14,229 bases of DNA from an uncultured Bacilli bacterium (GTDB lineage: Bacteria > Bacillota_I > Bacilli_A > RF39 > UBA660). This document shows, in pieces, positions 1 through 6,385 of this stretch; position 1 is the stretch's first letter; each line of letters begins with the position of its first letter. The notes below the pieces were generated by a model that worked only from the letters and a program-made list of their open reading frames with translations, ran no database searches and was not told the origin of the DNA. A program made the position numbers and the translations under genes. The DNA lies in contig CANQNA010000025.1 in assembly GCA_947625005.1 (NCBI GenBank), positions 1 to 14,229 of the forward strand, written 5' to 3'.

Positions 1-1
1 G

Positions 2-85
2 GAATTTATGCATCCTATAACAAATCAAAATCTTATTTTAAAAACTCCTTTACCTAAATCATTTGAAATGTTAATAACTAATTAG
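2..85 (+). CDS. RluA-family pseudouridine synthase, C-terminal end (partial)
   Basis: This is the last 27 codons of a gene that begins before the window, read in frame 2 and ending in TAG at 83-85. The peptide contains the pattern F-M-H-P-I-T-N followed by K-T-P-L-P-K-S-F. It resembles the C-terminal end of RluA/RluD-type rRNA pseudouridine synthases, where a His-Pro-x-Thr stretch is followed by a Pro-Leu-Pro segment and a final helix. The catalytic Asp lies upstream and cannot be seen. The stop codon sits inside a hairpin terminator, which supports this being a real gene end. The assignment rests on a short tail, so the exact subfamily is unknown. Confidence 0.62.
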   Translation, partial: EFMHPITNQNLILKTPLPKSFEMLITN

Positions 86-98
86 TTGTTAACTTTTT
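70..98 (+). terminator. Rho-independent terminator containing the stop codon of the upstream gene
   Basis: Bases 70-93 form a self-complementary block: GTTAATAACTAA pairs with TTAGTTGTTAAC through 12 positions, one of them a G-T wobble. In practice this gives about ten stem pairs around a small loop. Five T residues (94-98) follow directly. The TAG stop at 83-85 lies in the 3' arm. The stem is AT-rich but long. Confidence 0.68.
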
Positions 99-126
99 AA
101 TTTACATCAATTTTTTTAATTTTTAA

Positions 127-155
127 TTGACTAGATATTCAAAACTGTGTAAAAT
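127..155 (+). promoter_or_regulatory. Sigma-A-type promoter for the PEN-repeat membrane protein gene
   Basis: TTGACT (127-132) is separated by 17 bases from TAAAAT (150-155). Both differ from the consensus by one base. Transcription would start near 162, giving a leader of about 16 bases that is mostly the ribosome binding site (AAGGAAAGAGG, 161-171). Confidence 0.62.
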
Positions 156-177
156 AAAATAAGGAAAGAGGTCGTTT

Positions 178-1803
178 ATGGAAGAAAAGTTTGTAGAAAT
201 AGATGATAAACTATTGTTATCTGAAGATGAAAAACGTTATAAAGAGTTAAAAGATTTATATAATTATAATTATGATTTATTAAATAATGAAAATTTAGAT
301 GCTACTATTTCAATTGAAGAAATCAAAAAAGAAATGGACAATGCTGAAAAAGAAATGGAAGCATTAATCCATAATGCTTATTTAAAACTAAGTTTTAAAG
401 AATATAAAGATAAATTAATCATTACAGAATATTATAATGAATATGTTAAATTAATTTATGACAGAGATAGACTTTATGATGAAATGAGTAATAATGGAGA
501 ATATGGATATACTCCAGAAATGCTAGAAGAAGATAAGAAAAATTTAGAAAAATTAGATAAAAGAATTGAATATATTGAAAATTTATCTAAGAAGAATTTA
601 CATATTATTGAAGTAAATGGAAAATATATTTTAGAACAAAATCAAGAAGAATATAATAGATTAATACAAGAAAGAAATAGAGTATATGATGCAATAACTA
701 ATAACGGAGAATATGGATATACTCCAGAGATGCTAGAAAAAGATAAAAAATATCTAGATGAATTAGAAGAAAAAATTAAACAAATGGAAACTATTGGAGA
801 AAAAGCATATGTAATACATAATCCAAAAAGTGATTCAAAAAACAAACCAGAAAACGATCCAGAAAAGAAACCAGAGAATGATCCAGAAAACAAACCAGAA
901 AACGATCCAGAAAACAAACCAGAAAACGATCCAGAAAACAAACCAGAAAACGATCCAGAAAACAAACCAGAAAACAAACCAGAAAACAAACCAGAAAACA
1001 AACCAGAGAATAATCCAGAGAATGATCCAGACGATCCGGAGAATAAAGAACCTATAAAATATAACAGAAAAAAAGTTAAATTCTTTAAAAAAGCAAAAGA
1101 ATTTTATAGAAGACATAAAAAAGCAATTTTATTAGTAGGTGGAATTATTTTACTATCAATCGCTCTACCTCATTTATTTCCATCAATTATGTATTTAAAT
1201 TCAGTTCTTTGGGGAAAAGTAGTAGCAGCCGGTACACTTCCTAATGCTGGATTACCTACTTTTTTACATAAAGTCAATTTCATTTTAGGTAGCAAAATAG
1301 GAGCAACTTATGCATCTCAAAGTGGTATATGGACACTTGCTAACGGAACAATATTAAATAGTGAAGCAGTAGCAGCTAGTCTTCTTGCAGCAATTGGAAA
1401 ATTAACGGTTAATGTTGGAGCAATTGGAGTAGGAGCAACTTTAGCAATCAAAAATTCTCTAAATCTTGCTAAAGAAAAAATTAGTAAATTTAGAAAGAAA
1501 AGAAAGAAAAAAGAAGGGGAAGAACCAAAGGAAGAAAAAACATCTATTATTAATAAAGTAAAAGAAAAAGCCAAAGAATTAAAACCTAATAAAGCTCCAA
1601 AATTCCATAGAGATGATATAAGTGAAGAAATGAATAATTATATTCAATATTTAATAGATTGTGGACAATGGCCAGAAGAATCTATAGAAAAATTAAATAG
1701 TTTAAGTCCGGAAGAACTTGAAAACTTATTAAATAATAAATCTTACTTAGAAAATGATGAAGAAGAACCAATAATAGAAGAAGAAATGAGGAAAACAAAA
1801 TGA
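178..1803 (+). CDS. Membrane protein with duplicated coil segment and PEN repeats, function unknown
   Basis: I do not recognise a characterised family for this 541-residue protein. Residues 1-215 are charged and helical, and contain two copies of a segment of about 47 residues (87-133 and 157-203), each with the core NNGEYGYTPEML. Residues 221-289 are low complexity, with proline every fourth residue in PEN/PEK units alternating with D or K. A basic stretch (296-314) precedes a clear membrane segment at about 315-335. A second Ala/Gly-rich hydrophobic stretch (about 396-424) is followed by a very basic run (431-446) and an acidic tail. The basic flanks suggest both ends are cytoplasmic, with a loop of about 60 residues outside. 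No signal peptide or LPxTG motif is seen. The start is supported by AAGGAAAGAGG at 161-171. Its stop overlaps the start of the next gene, so the two are probably translated together. Confidence 0.85.
   Translation: MEEKFVEIDDKLLLSEDEKRYKELKDLYNYNYDLLNNENLDATISIEEIKKEMDNAEKEMEALIHNAYLKLSFKEYKDKLIITEYYNEYVKLIYDRDRLYDEMSNNGEYGYTPEMLEEDKKNLEKLDKRIEYIENLSKKNLHIIEVNGKYILEQNQEEYNRLIQERNRVYDAITNNGEYGYTPEMLEKDKKYLDELEEKIKQMETIGEKAYVIHNPKSDSKNKPENDPEKKPENDPENKPENDPENKPENDPENKPENDPENKPENKPENKPENKPENNPENDPDDPENKEPIKYNRKKVKFFKKAKEFYRRHKKAILLVGGIILLSIALPHLFPSIMYLNSVLWGKVVAAGTLPNAGLPTFLHKVNFILGSKIGATYASQSGIWTLANGTILNSEAVAASLLAAIGKLTVNVGAIGVGATLAIKNSLNLAKEKISKFRKKRKKKEGEEPKEEKTSIINKVKEKAKELKPNKAPKFHRDDISEEMNNYIQYLIDCGQWPEESIEKLNSLSPEELENLLNNKSYLENDEEEPIIEEEMRKTK
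436..786 (+). repeat. Internal duplication in the PEN-repeat protein gene (436-576 and 646-786)
   Basis: Two segments of about 141 bases lie 210 bases (70 codons) apart. The best conserved part encodes an identical 12-residue core, NNGEYGYTPEML, and its DNA is nearly identical around 497-531 and 707-741. The flanks have diverged but keep the heptad-like charged pattern. This looks like an old in-frame duplication of one helical module. Confidence 0.8.
838..1044 (+). repeat. Tandem 12/24-base repeat encoding PEND/PENK units
   Basis: The DNA alternates AAACCAGAAAAC and GATCCAGAAAAC units, giving a 24-base double period that becomes a 12-base period near 960-1005. It encodes 15 PE(N/K) motifs at a four-residue pitch (residues 224-282). 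All units are multiples of three, so copy-number change would alter protein length without a frameshift. The stop-free repeat leaves other frames open, which produces false reading frames on both strands. Confidence 0.93.
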
Positions 1804-2075
1804 TGGAAAAAGATACAATTATTACTTTAGAAGATAATGAAAAATATATTTTATTAGATGAAGTAAAGGTTGAAGGAGTTAAATATTTTTTGGCTTTACA
1901 ACTTACTGAAGATGAACAGCCAACTAAAAACTATGAAATATTTGAAGAAGAAGTAGAAAATGGAGAATCTTATATGATAATTGTTGAAGATAAGAATCTA
2001 AAAGAATCATTAATGGTTAACTTTACTTTAAATTATGAAGAATATGTTGAAAATTTTGAAGGAGAAGAAAATTAA
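1800..2075 (+). CDS. DUF1292-like small acidic protein
   Basis: This acidic protein has up to 91 residues. Its layout is a short N-terminal strand (TIITLEDNEKYILLDEV), a second strand pair (VKYFLALQL), an acidic linker, a segment around ENGESYMIIVEDKN, and a C-terminal helix ending in acidic residues. This order resembles the DUF1292/YrzB family of Bacillota, whose function is unknown. No membrane segment or catalytic motif is seen. The first ATG (1800) overlaps the TGA stop of the preceding gene, and a second ATG follows at once (1803). GAGGAAAA (1788-1795) can serve either, with better spacing for 1800. The overlap implies translational coupling to the PEN-repeat membrane protein, so the two products may act together. 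Family assignment is by general resemblance. Confidence 0.72.
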   Translation: MMEKDTIITLEDNEKYILLDEVKVEGVKYFLALQLTEDEQPTKNYEIFEEEVENGESYMIIVEDKNLKESLMVNFTLNYEEYVENFEGEEN

Positions 2076-2086
2076 TCTTCTTTTTT
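2061..2086 (+). terminator. Probable Rho-independent terminator over the stop of the DUF1292-like gene
   Basis: GGAGAAGA (2061-2068) can pair with TCTTCTTT (2076-2083), giving six Watson-Crick and two G-T pairs. The 7-base loop includes the TAA stop (2073-2075), and T residues run to 2086. The stem is weak, so termination may be partial. Confidence 0.5.
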
Positions 2087-2088
2087 AT

Positions 2089-2117
2089 TTTAAAAAAAGC
2101 TTAACATATAGTATAAT
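2089..2117 (+). promoter_or_regulatory. Promoter for the tagO-like gene
   Basis: TTTAAA (2089-2094), a 17-base spacer, and a perfect TATAAT (2112-2117). The last 11 bases, TATAGTATAAT, recur exactly in the promoter-like site at 3185-3213. The site begins three bases after the T-run of the preceding terminator. The expected start near 2124 leaves a leader of about 14 bases carrying AAGGAGA (2124-2130). Confidence 0.62.
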
Positions 2118-2137
2118 AAAAAAAAGGAGATATTTTT

Positions 2138-3178
2138 ATGAATTGGTATATAAATAATACTAATGTCTTATTTATTATATTAACAACTTTTTTATCGAGT
2201 TTAATATATGTTCCAATTACAAAAATTATTGCAAAACATATTGATGCTATTGATATGCCTAATAAAAGGAAAGTTCACAAAAAACCAATGCCACGATTGG
2301 GTGGATTAGCAATATTCGCTTCTTTTGTTACAGGATATATTTTATTTGGTGAAGTAACTACTCAAATGATTTCTATATTACTAGGAGGTTTTGTCATTAT
2401 CATAACGGGAATAATTGATGATGTGAAACCAATACGAGCTAAATATAAATTTTTTGCACAACTTTTGGCAGCATGTATTGTAGTGTTTTATGGTAATATT
2501 TATTTAACTGATGCCTCAATATTAGGCATTTATATGAATTTCGGTGAAGTTGGTTATTTGATATCTGTCTTTATTATTCTTGGAGCAATTAATGCTATAA
2601 ATTTAATTGACGGATTAGATGGTTTAGCTGCCGGAACAAGTGTTATATATTATATTACAATGGATATAATTGGATTAACAATGCATATAAATGGAGGATT
2701 GGATGTTATTTTATGTACAATTATGATTGGATCAACTTTAGGTTTTCTTGTTTATAATTTTAATCCTGCTAGTATTTTTATGGGAGATACTGGATCTATG
2801 TTCTTAGGTTATATGATTGCTATTATTTCTCTTTTAGGATTTAAAACTGCAACAGTTACTTCATTTTTAGTACCAATGTTAATATTATTTATTCCAATTT
2901 TAGATACTATTCTAGCTATTTTCCGAAGAATAATTAAAGGAGAAAATATTGGAACACCTGATAAAGAACATTTTCACCATCAATTATTAAATAGAACTTC
3001 ATCAGTGAAAAAAACTGTTTTATTAATTTATTTTATTAATATCTGTTTTAGTACAGTTTCTATTCTTTATGCTTGGGGAGATACTAAAAGAGCAATTATT
3101 ATTTATGCTATCTTAATGATTATTGTATTATTCTTTATTTTAAAAACAGATATCTTATTTAAACATAACAAAAAATAA
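2138..3178 (+). CDS. tagO: Undecaprenyl-phosphate N-acetylhexosamine-1-phosphate transferase (TagO/WecA family)
   Basis: This polytopic membrane enzyme of 346 residues has the usual length for TagO/WecA. Family members transfer GlcNAc-1-phosphate from UDP-GlcNAc to undecaprenyl phosphate on the inner face of the membrane, the first step of wall teichoic acid or O-antigen-type polymers. All hallmark motifs are visible: DMPNKRKVHKKPMPRLGG (39-56), the Asp pair in GIIDDVK (91-97), NLIDGLDGLAAG (155-166), FMGDTGS (214-220), and the His-rich HFHHQL (278-283) that marks this branch rather than MraY. About ten or eleven membrane segments can be picked out. It is preceded by its own promoter and AAGGAGA at good spacing. 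It sits first in the polymer locus, consistent with initiation. The sugar donor is inferred from the family; another HexNAc is possible. Confidence 0.93.
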   Translation: MNWYINNTNVLFIILTTFLSSLIYVPITKIIAKHIDAIDMPNKRKVHKKPMPRLGGLAIFASFVTGYILFGEVTTQMISILLGGFVIIITGIIDDVKPIRAKYKFFAQLLAACIVVFYGNIYLTDASILGIYMNFGEVGYLISVFIILGAINAINLIDGLDGLAAGTSVIYYITMDIIGLTMHINGGLDVILCTIMIGSTLGFLVYNFNPASIFMGDTGSMFLGYMIAIISLLGFKTATVTSFLVPMLILFIPILDTILAIFRRIIKGENIGTPDKEHFHHQLLNRTSSVKKTVLLIYFINICFSTVSILYAWGDTKRAIIIYAILMIIVLFFILKTDILFKHNKK

Positions 3179-3184
3179 GTCCTC

Positions 3185-3213
3185 TTTAAAAAAGTATATG
3201 TTTATAGTATAAT
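3185..3213 (+). promoter_or_regulatory. Promoter-like site before the first glycosyltransferase gene
   Basis: TTTAAA (3185-3190), a 17-base spacer, then TATAAT (3208-3213). Hexamers and spacing are identical to the site at 2089-2117, and both end in TATAGTATAAT. It starts within ten bases of the tagO stop. A start near 3220 would leave a very short leader with AGGTGAAAG just before the ATG at 3230. Confidence 0.55.
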
Positions 3214-3229
3214 TATTTTAGGTGAAAGT

Positions 3230-4312
3230 ATGACTAAAAAACATATACTTATTTTTTATGGTAGTAAAAATAATTCTTATATTTTAGATTCATTAATAAA
3301 TTTATTAAACAATTTTAACTATAAAAAATATAATGTTGATTTATATTTAGAAGAGGATAAAAAATTTTTAAAACAAAAGTTACCTAAAAATGTAAACATA
3401 AAAGAATATAAAGTTTTAAAAAGAAAGATTGTTCATAAAATTCAAAATTTTTTAAATCAAATCATTTTTAAAATAAAATATTATAATAAATATGATTGTG
3501 CAATACTATATTCTATTTATTCTTATGCAGGTAATTTTGTTGTAAGGAATGCAAGCAAAAAAAGAATATTATATATTCATAGTGATTATACAAAAACTTT
3601 ATCAGATAATGATTTTAGAGAATTTTTTGTTTCCAGACATATTTACGATTTTAATAATATAGTTTTTGTTTCTAATGAATCAAAAAACAATTTTCTTAAA
3701 TATTATCCTAGTTTAGTAACTAAATCTATTGTGATTAATAATCAAATAGATTATTTGACAATTGAAGAAAAAGGAAAAGAAAAAATATCTTTAAAAATAA
3801 ACAAGAAAGATATTAATTTAATATTTGTAGGAAGATTAGAAGATAAAATCAAAAAAGTGAGCCTTCAACTTAAATTAATTAACGATTTGAGGAAAGAAAT
3901 ACCAAATATCAAGTTATATATTGTTGGTGATGGAATAGATAAAAATGCTTATGAACTTTATACAAAAGACAATGCTTTAGAGGATAATGTTATATTTTTA
4001 GGGGAAAAAAATAATCCGTATCCTTATATTAAAAAGTGTGATTATTTATTGATAACAAGTGTTTATGAAAGATTTCCTGTAATTTTTATGGAATCATTAG
4101 TGTTAAAAACCAATATAATTTCAACATTAAAGATATCTGATGAATTGTTTAGTTTAGGAGACAACTTTGGTTTTTTAATTTCAAAGCAGTATAATAAAAT
4201 GAAAGAAGAAATAAAAAAGATACTATTAAACAATAAAAGTAATATGAAGAAATTTGATTTTGAAAAAATTAATAAAAAAAGAATTGAAAAGTTAGAAGAA
4301 TTAATTGATTAA
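3230..4312 (+). CDS. Glycosyltransferase, GT4-like (GT-B fold)
   Basis: This 360-residue protein is probably a cytoplasmic, membrane-associated retaining transferase that adds one sugar to the lipid-linked unit. The N-terminal half (about 1-175) is a basic, divergent acceptor domain. The C-terminal half carries the nucleotide-sugar-binding features of GT4: LIFVGRLEDKIKK (197-209), LYIVGDGID (229-237), VIFLGEKNNPYPYI (254-267), and the E-x7-E signature in YERFPVIFMES (Glu280 and Glu288). The usual Lys after VGRL is displaced by one or two positions, in a Lys-rich stretch. AGGTGAAAG lies just before the start, spaced a little tightly. A 127-base spacer separates it from the next gene. Donor and linkage cannot be read from the sequence. 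Confidence 0.87.
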   Translation: MTKKHILIFYGSKNNSYILDSLINLLNNFNYKKYNVDLYLEEDKKFLKQKLPKNVNIKEYKVLKRKIVHKIQNFLNQIIFKIKYYNKYDCAILYSIYSYAGNFVVRNASKKRILYIHSDYTKTLSDNDFREFFVSRHIYDFNNIVFVSNESKNNFLKYYPSLVTKSIVINNQIDYLTIEEKGKEKISLKINKKDINLIFVGRLEDKIKKVSLQLKLINDLRKEIPNIKLYIVGDGIDKNAYELYTKDNALEDNVIFLGEKNNPYPYIKKCDYLLITSVYERFPVIFMESLVLKTNIISTLKISDELFSLGDNFGFLISKQYNKMKEEIKKILLNNKSNMKKFDFEKINKKRIEKLEELID

Positions 4313-4439
4313 AAAAGGTATTATATGATAAATTTAGGATGTATCTTAGGTCATGGTAAAATTAGAAAAAATTTATTGAATCTAATATAACTTTTAATAC
4401 CAATGATAAATAGTAAAAAATTTAGAAAGGAAGACTAAT
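4313..4439 (+). other. 127-base spacer with a 21-codon reading frame of doubtful status
   Basis: This is the longest gap inside the polymer locus. It holds a small frame at 4325-4390, ATG to TAA, encoding MINLGCILGHGKIRKNLLNLI, preceded only by AAGGT. I recognise no family in it. It could be a chance frame, a short leader peptide, or the remnant of a deleted gene. No convincing terminator or promoter is seen. The 3' end holds AGAAAGGAAG (4424-4433), the binding site for the next gene. Confidence 0.35.
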
Positions 4440-5378
4440 ATGAAAAACAAGATAAAATTTTCAATTATAGTTCCAGTATATAATGTTGAAAAATACTTAA
4501 AAGAATGTTTAACAAGTTTAGTAAACCAAACATATAAAAATTACGAAGTAATTATTGTAAATGATGGTTCAACAGACAATAGCCGTGCAATTATAAATGA
4601 TTTTAACACAAAAAAATTTTCTGTAATAGAACAAAAAAATCAAGGATTAAGCAGTGCAAGAAATAACGGTATAAAAAAAGCCAAAGGCGATTATATTTTA
4701 TTTCTTGATAGCGACGATTATTTAGATGAAAAAGCATTAGAGATATTATCGTTAAATATTAATGGAGAGGATGTTATTAGATTTCAATTAACTGAAATAG
4801 ATGAAGATAAAAAGAACATTTATAATATTACTGAAAAGCCATTTAATAATTTAAAAGGGTCTGAAGCATTTACAAAAATAGTTAATTTCAAATATGTAGA
4901 AAACTCTTGGCTTTATTGTTACAAAACTAGTTTTTTTAAGAATAACAATTTTTTATTTAAAGAAAATTTTTATCATGAAGATTTTGGACTAACGCCAATA
5001 ATTTTATTAGAAGCGAAAAAAGTTTCATGTATTTCAGAATGCTTATATTTTTATAGAAAAAGAAAAGAAAGTATTATGAATACAAAAAATAAAAGTAAAA
5101 TTCAAAAAAAATGTAATGACTTATATAAAATTGGGTTAGAAAATATAGAAAAAATATCTAATTGTGAGTTTAAAAGCAAAAAAATAATTTTATCATATAT
5201 TGCAAATTCTCTAATAATTAAAGGTAGAGAATTACCTAGTGAAGATAGACTTAAGTATTATACAAAATTAAGACAAAATAATATTTTCGAGTTGATGCTA
5301 AAAAATACATTAAAAAGGAAATTAAAATATATAGTTGCTAAATATAATTATAATTTATATTTGAAGGTGATTAAATGA
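4440..5378 (+). CDS. Family 2 glycosyltransferase (GT-A fold), first of a tandem pair
   Basis: A GT2 transferase of 312 residues. The N-terminal GT-A domain (about 7-110) shows SIIVPVYNVEKYL (8-20), NDGSTDNS (41-48) for nucleotide binding, and the metal-binding LDSDDY (89-94). A later HED motif (179-181, in YHEDFG) is in the position of the acceptor-side acidic residue of this fold. The C-terminal 100 residues are basic and lack clear membrane helices, so it is probably a peripheral inner-membrane enzyme adding one sugar to the growing unit. AGAAAGGAAG at 4424-4433 supports the start. The stop overlaps the start of the following GT2 gene by four bases (ATGA), which indicates coupled translation. 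Donor unknown. Confidence 0.9.
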   Translation: MKNKIKFSIIVPVYNVEKYLKECLTSLVNQTYKNYEVIIVNDGSTDNSRAIINDFNTKKFSVIEQKNQGLSSARNNGIKKAKGDYILFLDSDDYLDEKALEILSLNINGEDVIRFQLTEIDEDKKNIYNITEKPFNNLKGSEAFTKIVNFKYVENSWLYCYKTSFFKNNNFLFKENFYHEDFGLTPIILLEAKKVSCISECLYFYRKRKESIMNTKNKSKIQKKCNDLYKIGLENIEKISNCEFKSKKIILSYIANSLIIKGRELPSEDRLKYYTKLRQNNIFELMLKNTLKRKLKYIVAKYNYNLYLKVIK

Positions 5379-6322
5379 TTAAGGTTAGCATTATAGTACC
5401 AGTTTATAATAGTGACAAGTATTTAAAAAAATGTTTAGACAGCATTCAAAATCAAACCTATAAAAATTATGAAGCAATTATTATAAATGATGGTTCAACA
5501 GATAATAGTTCAAAAATTATTCAAGAATATATAAATGATGAACGTTTTAAAATCATTAATCAAAATAATCATGGAATAGGATACTCAAGAAATTTGGGTA
5601 TAAAAAAAGCGCAAGGTGATTACATATGTTTCGTTGATAGTGATGACTACATTGAGTTAAATTTTTTGGAAACAATGTTAGCAAAAATAGAAAATGATAA
5701 TTTGGATATAGTTGTATGTGATTATATTGAAAATCATTCTGATAATTTTCAAAAAACAATAAAAGTATGTGAGTTCCAAAATACTACAATAGATGATTCT
5801 CCTGATTTATTAATTAATATTAATAAAGCGCCTTGGAATAAAATATATAAAAAAGAAATAATTAGTAATATTAAATTTCCTGAAAAATTAAAATATGAAG
5901 ATACACAATTTATTTGTGAAGCACTTAAAGATGCAAAAATAGGTAAAAATAACGAATTTTTATATCATTATGTAATACATAATGAAAGTGAAACTACAAC
6001 GATGGATGAAAAAGTATTTGATATTATTTATATTGTTAAGAATATAAGAAATATATATAAAACAAAAACACAATTAAAAAATACAATTGATATGTTAACA
6101 ATTCAAATTCTAACCACTTATACCATTCAACAAAGATATCAAAAGAATAAATTTATAAGAGAACAATTTATTAATGAAGTTTTTGACTTTTTAAAAAATA
6201 ATATACCAGATTATAAAAAAAATATTTATTTTAAAGAAAGAGGATTAAGGGGAATTATTGAAAAAAATAAAAGTATTACTTTAATATATTGTAATATATA
6301 TTCTAAATTAAAAAAAATGTAA
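5375..6322 (+). CDS. Family 2 glycosyltransferase (GT-A fold), second of a tandem pair
   Basis: A GT2 transferase of 315 residues. It has SIIVPVYNSDKYL (5-17), NDGSTDNS (38-45), VDSDDY (87-92) with the metal-binding Asp residues, an APWNKIYKKE segment (152-161) typical of EpsJ-like GT2 enzymes, and an acidic YED (174-176). Residues 1-95 are closely similar to the preceding gene's product, while the C-terminal halves differ, suggesting a shared donor-binding domain and different acceptors. AAGGTGA (5364-5370) supports the start, which overlaps the upstream stop by four bases. The N-terminal region fits a family of one-sugar transferases, not a processive synthase, since no membrane helices follow. 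Confidence 0.9.
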   Translation: MIKVSIIVPVYNSDKYLKKCLDSIQNQTYKNYEAIIINDGSTDNSSKIIQEYINDERFKIINQNNHGIGYSRNLGIKKAQGDYICFVDSDDYIELNFLETMLAKIENDNLDIVVCDYIENHSDNFQKTIKVCEFQNTTIDDSPDLLININKAPWNKIYKKEIISNIKFPEKLKYEDTQFICEALKDAKIGKNNEFLYHYVIHNESETTTMDEKVFDIIYIVKNIRNIYKTKTQLKNTIDMLTIQILTTYTIQQRYQKNKFIREQFINEVFDFLKNNIPDYKKNIYFKERGLRGIIEKNKSITLIYCNIYSKLKKM

Positions 6323-6336
6323 TTTAATTGAAGAAG

Positions 6337-6365
6337 TAGAATTCTATTATAGTTTTGGATATAAT
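6337..6365 (+). promoter_or_regulatory. Possible promoter for the fusion gene
   Basis: A perfect TATAAT (6360-6365) lies 17 bases after a weak TAGAAT (6337-6342, three consensus matches). A start near 6372 would leave about 14 bases before the ATG at 6386, like other leaders in this window. In such AT-rich DNA the -10 alone is weak evidence. Confidence 0.38.
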
Positions 6366-6385
6366 GAAAATGTATGGAGGGAAAT

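Noticed and set aside
642..1116. Open frames on both strands across the PEN repeat, including F-S-G-L-F and W-I-V-F repeats
   Set aside because: They arise because the 12/24-base repeat has no stop in any frame. They lack ribosome sites and lie inside a well supported gene.
4317..4401. Seven-base inverted repeat GGTATTA / TAATACC in the spacer
   Set aside because: The arms are 71 bases apart and AT-rich, so this is expected by chance and forms no compact hairpin.
4376..4411. TTGAAT with a later GATAAAT as a promoter for the first GT2 gene
   Set aside because: The -10 candidate is not at 16-18 bases from the -35. Spacing is too long to count as a promoter.
6374..6385. ATG at 6374 as start of the fusion gene
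   Set aside because: Its own codons contain the GGAGGG site that serves the ATG at 6386, and no binding site precedes 6374.
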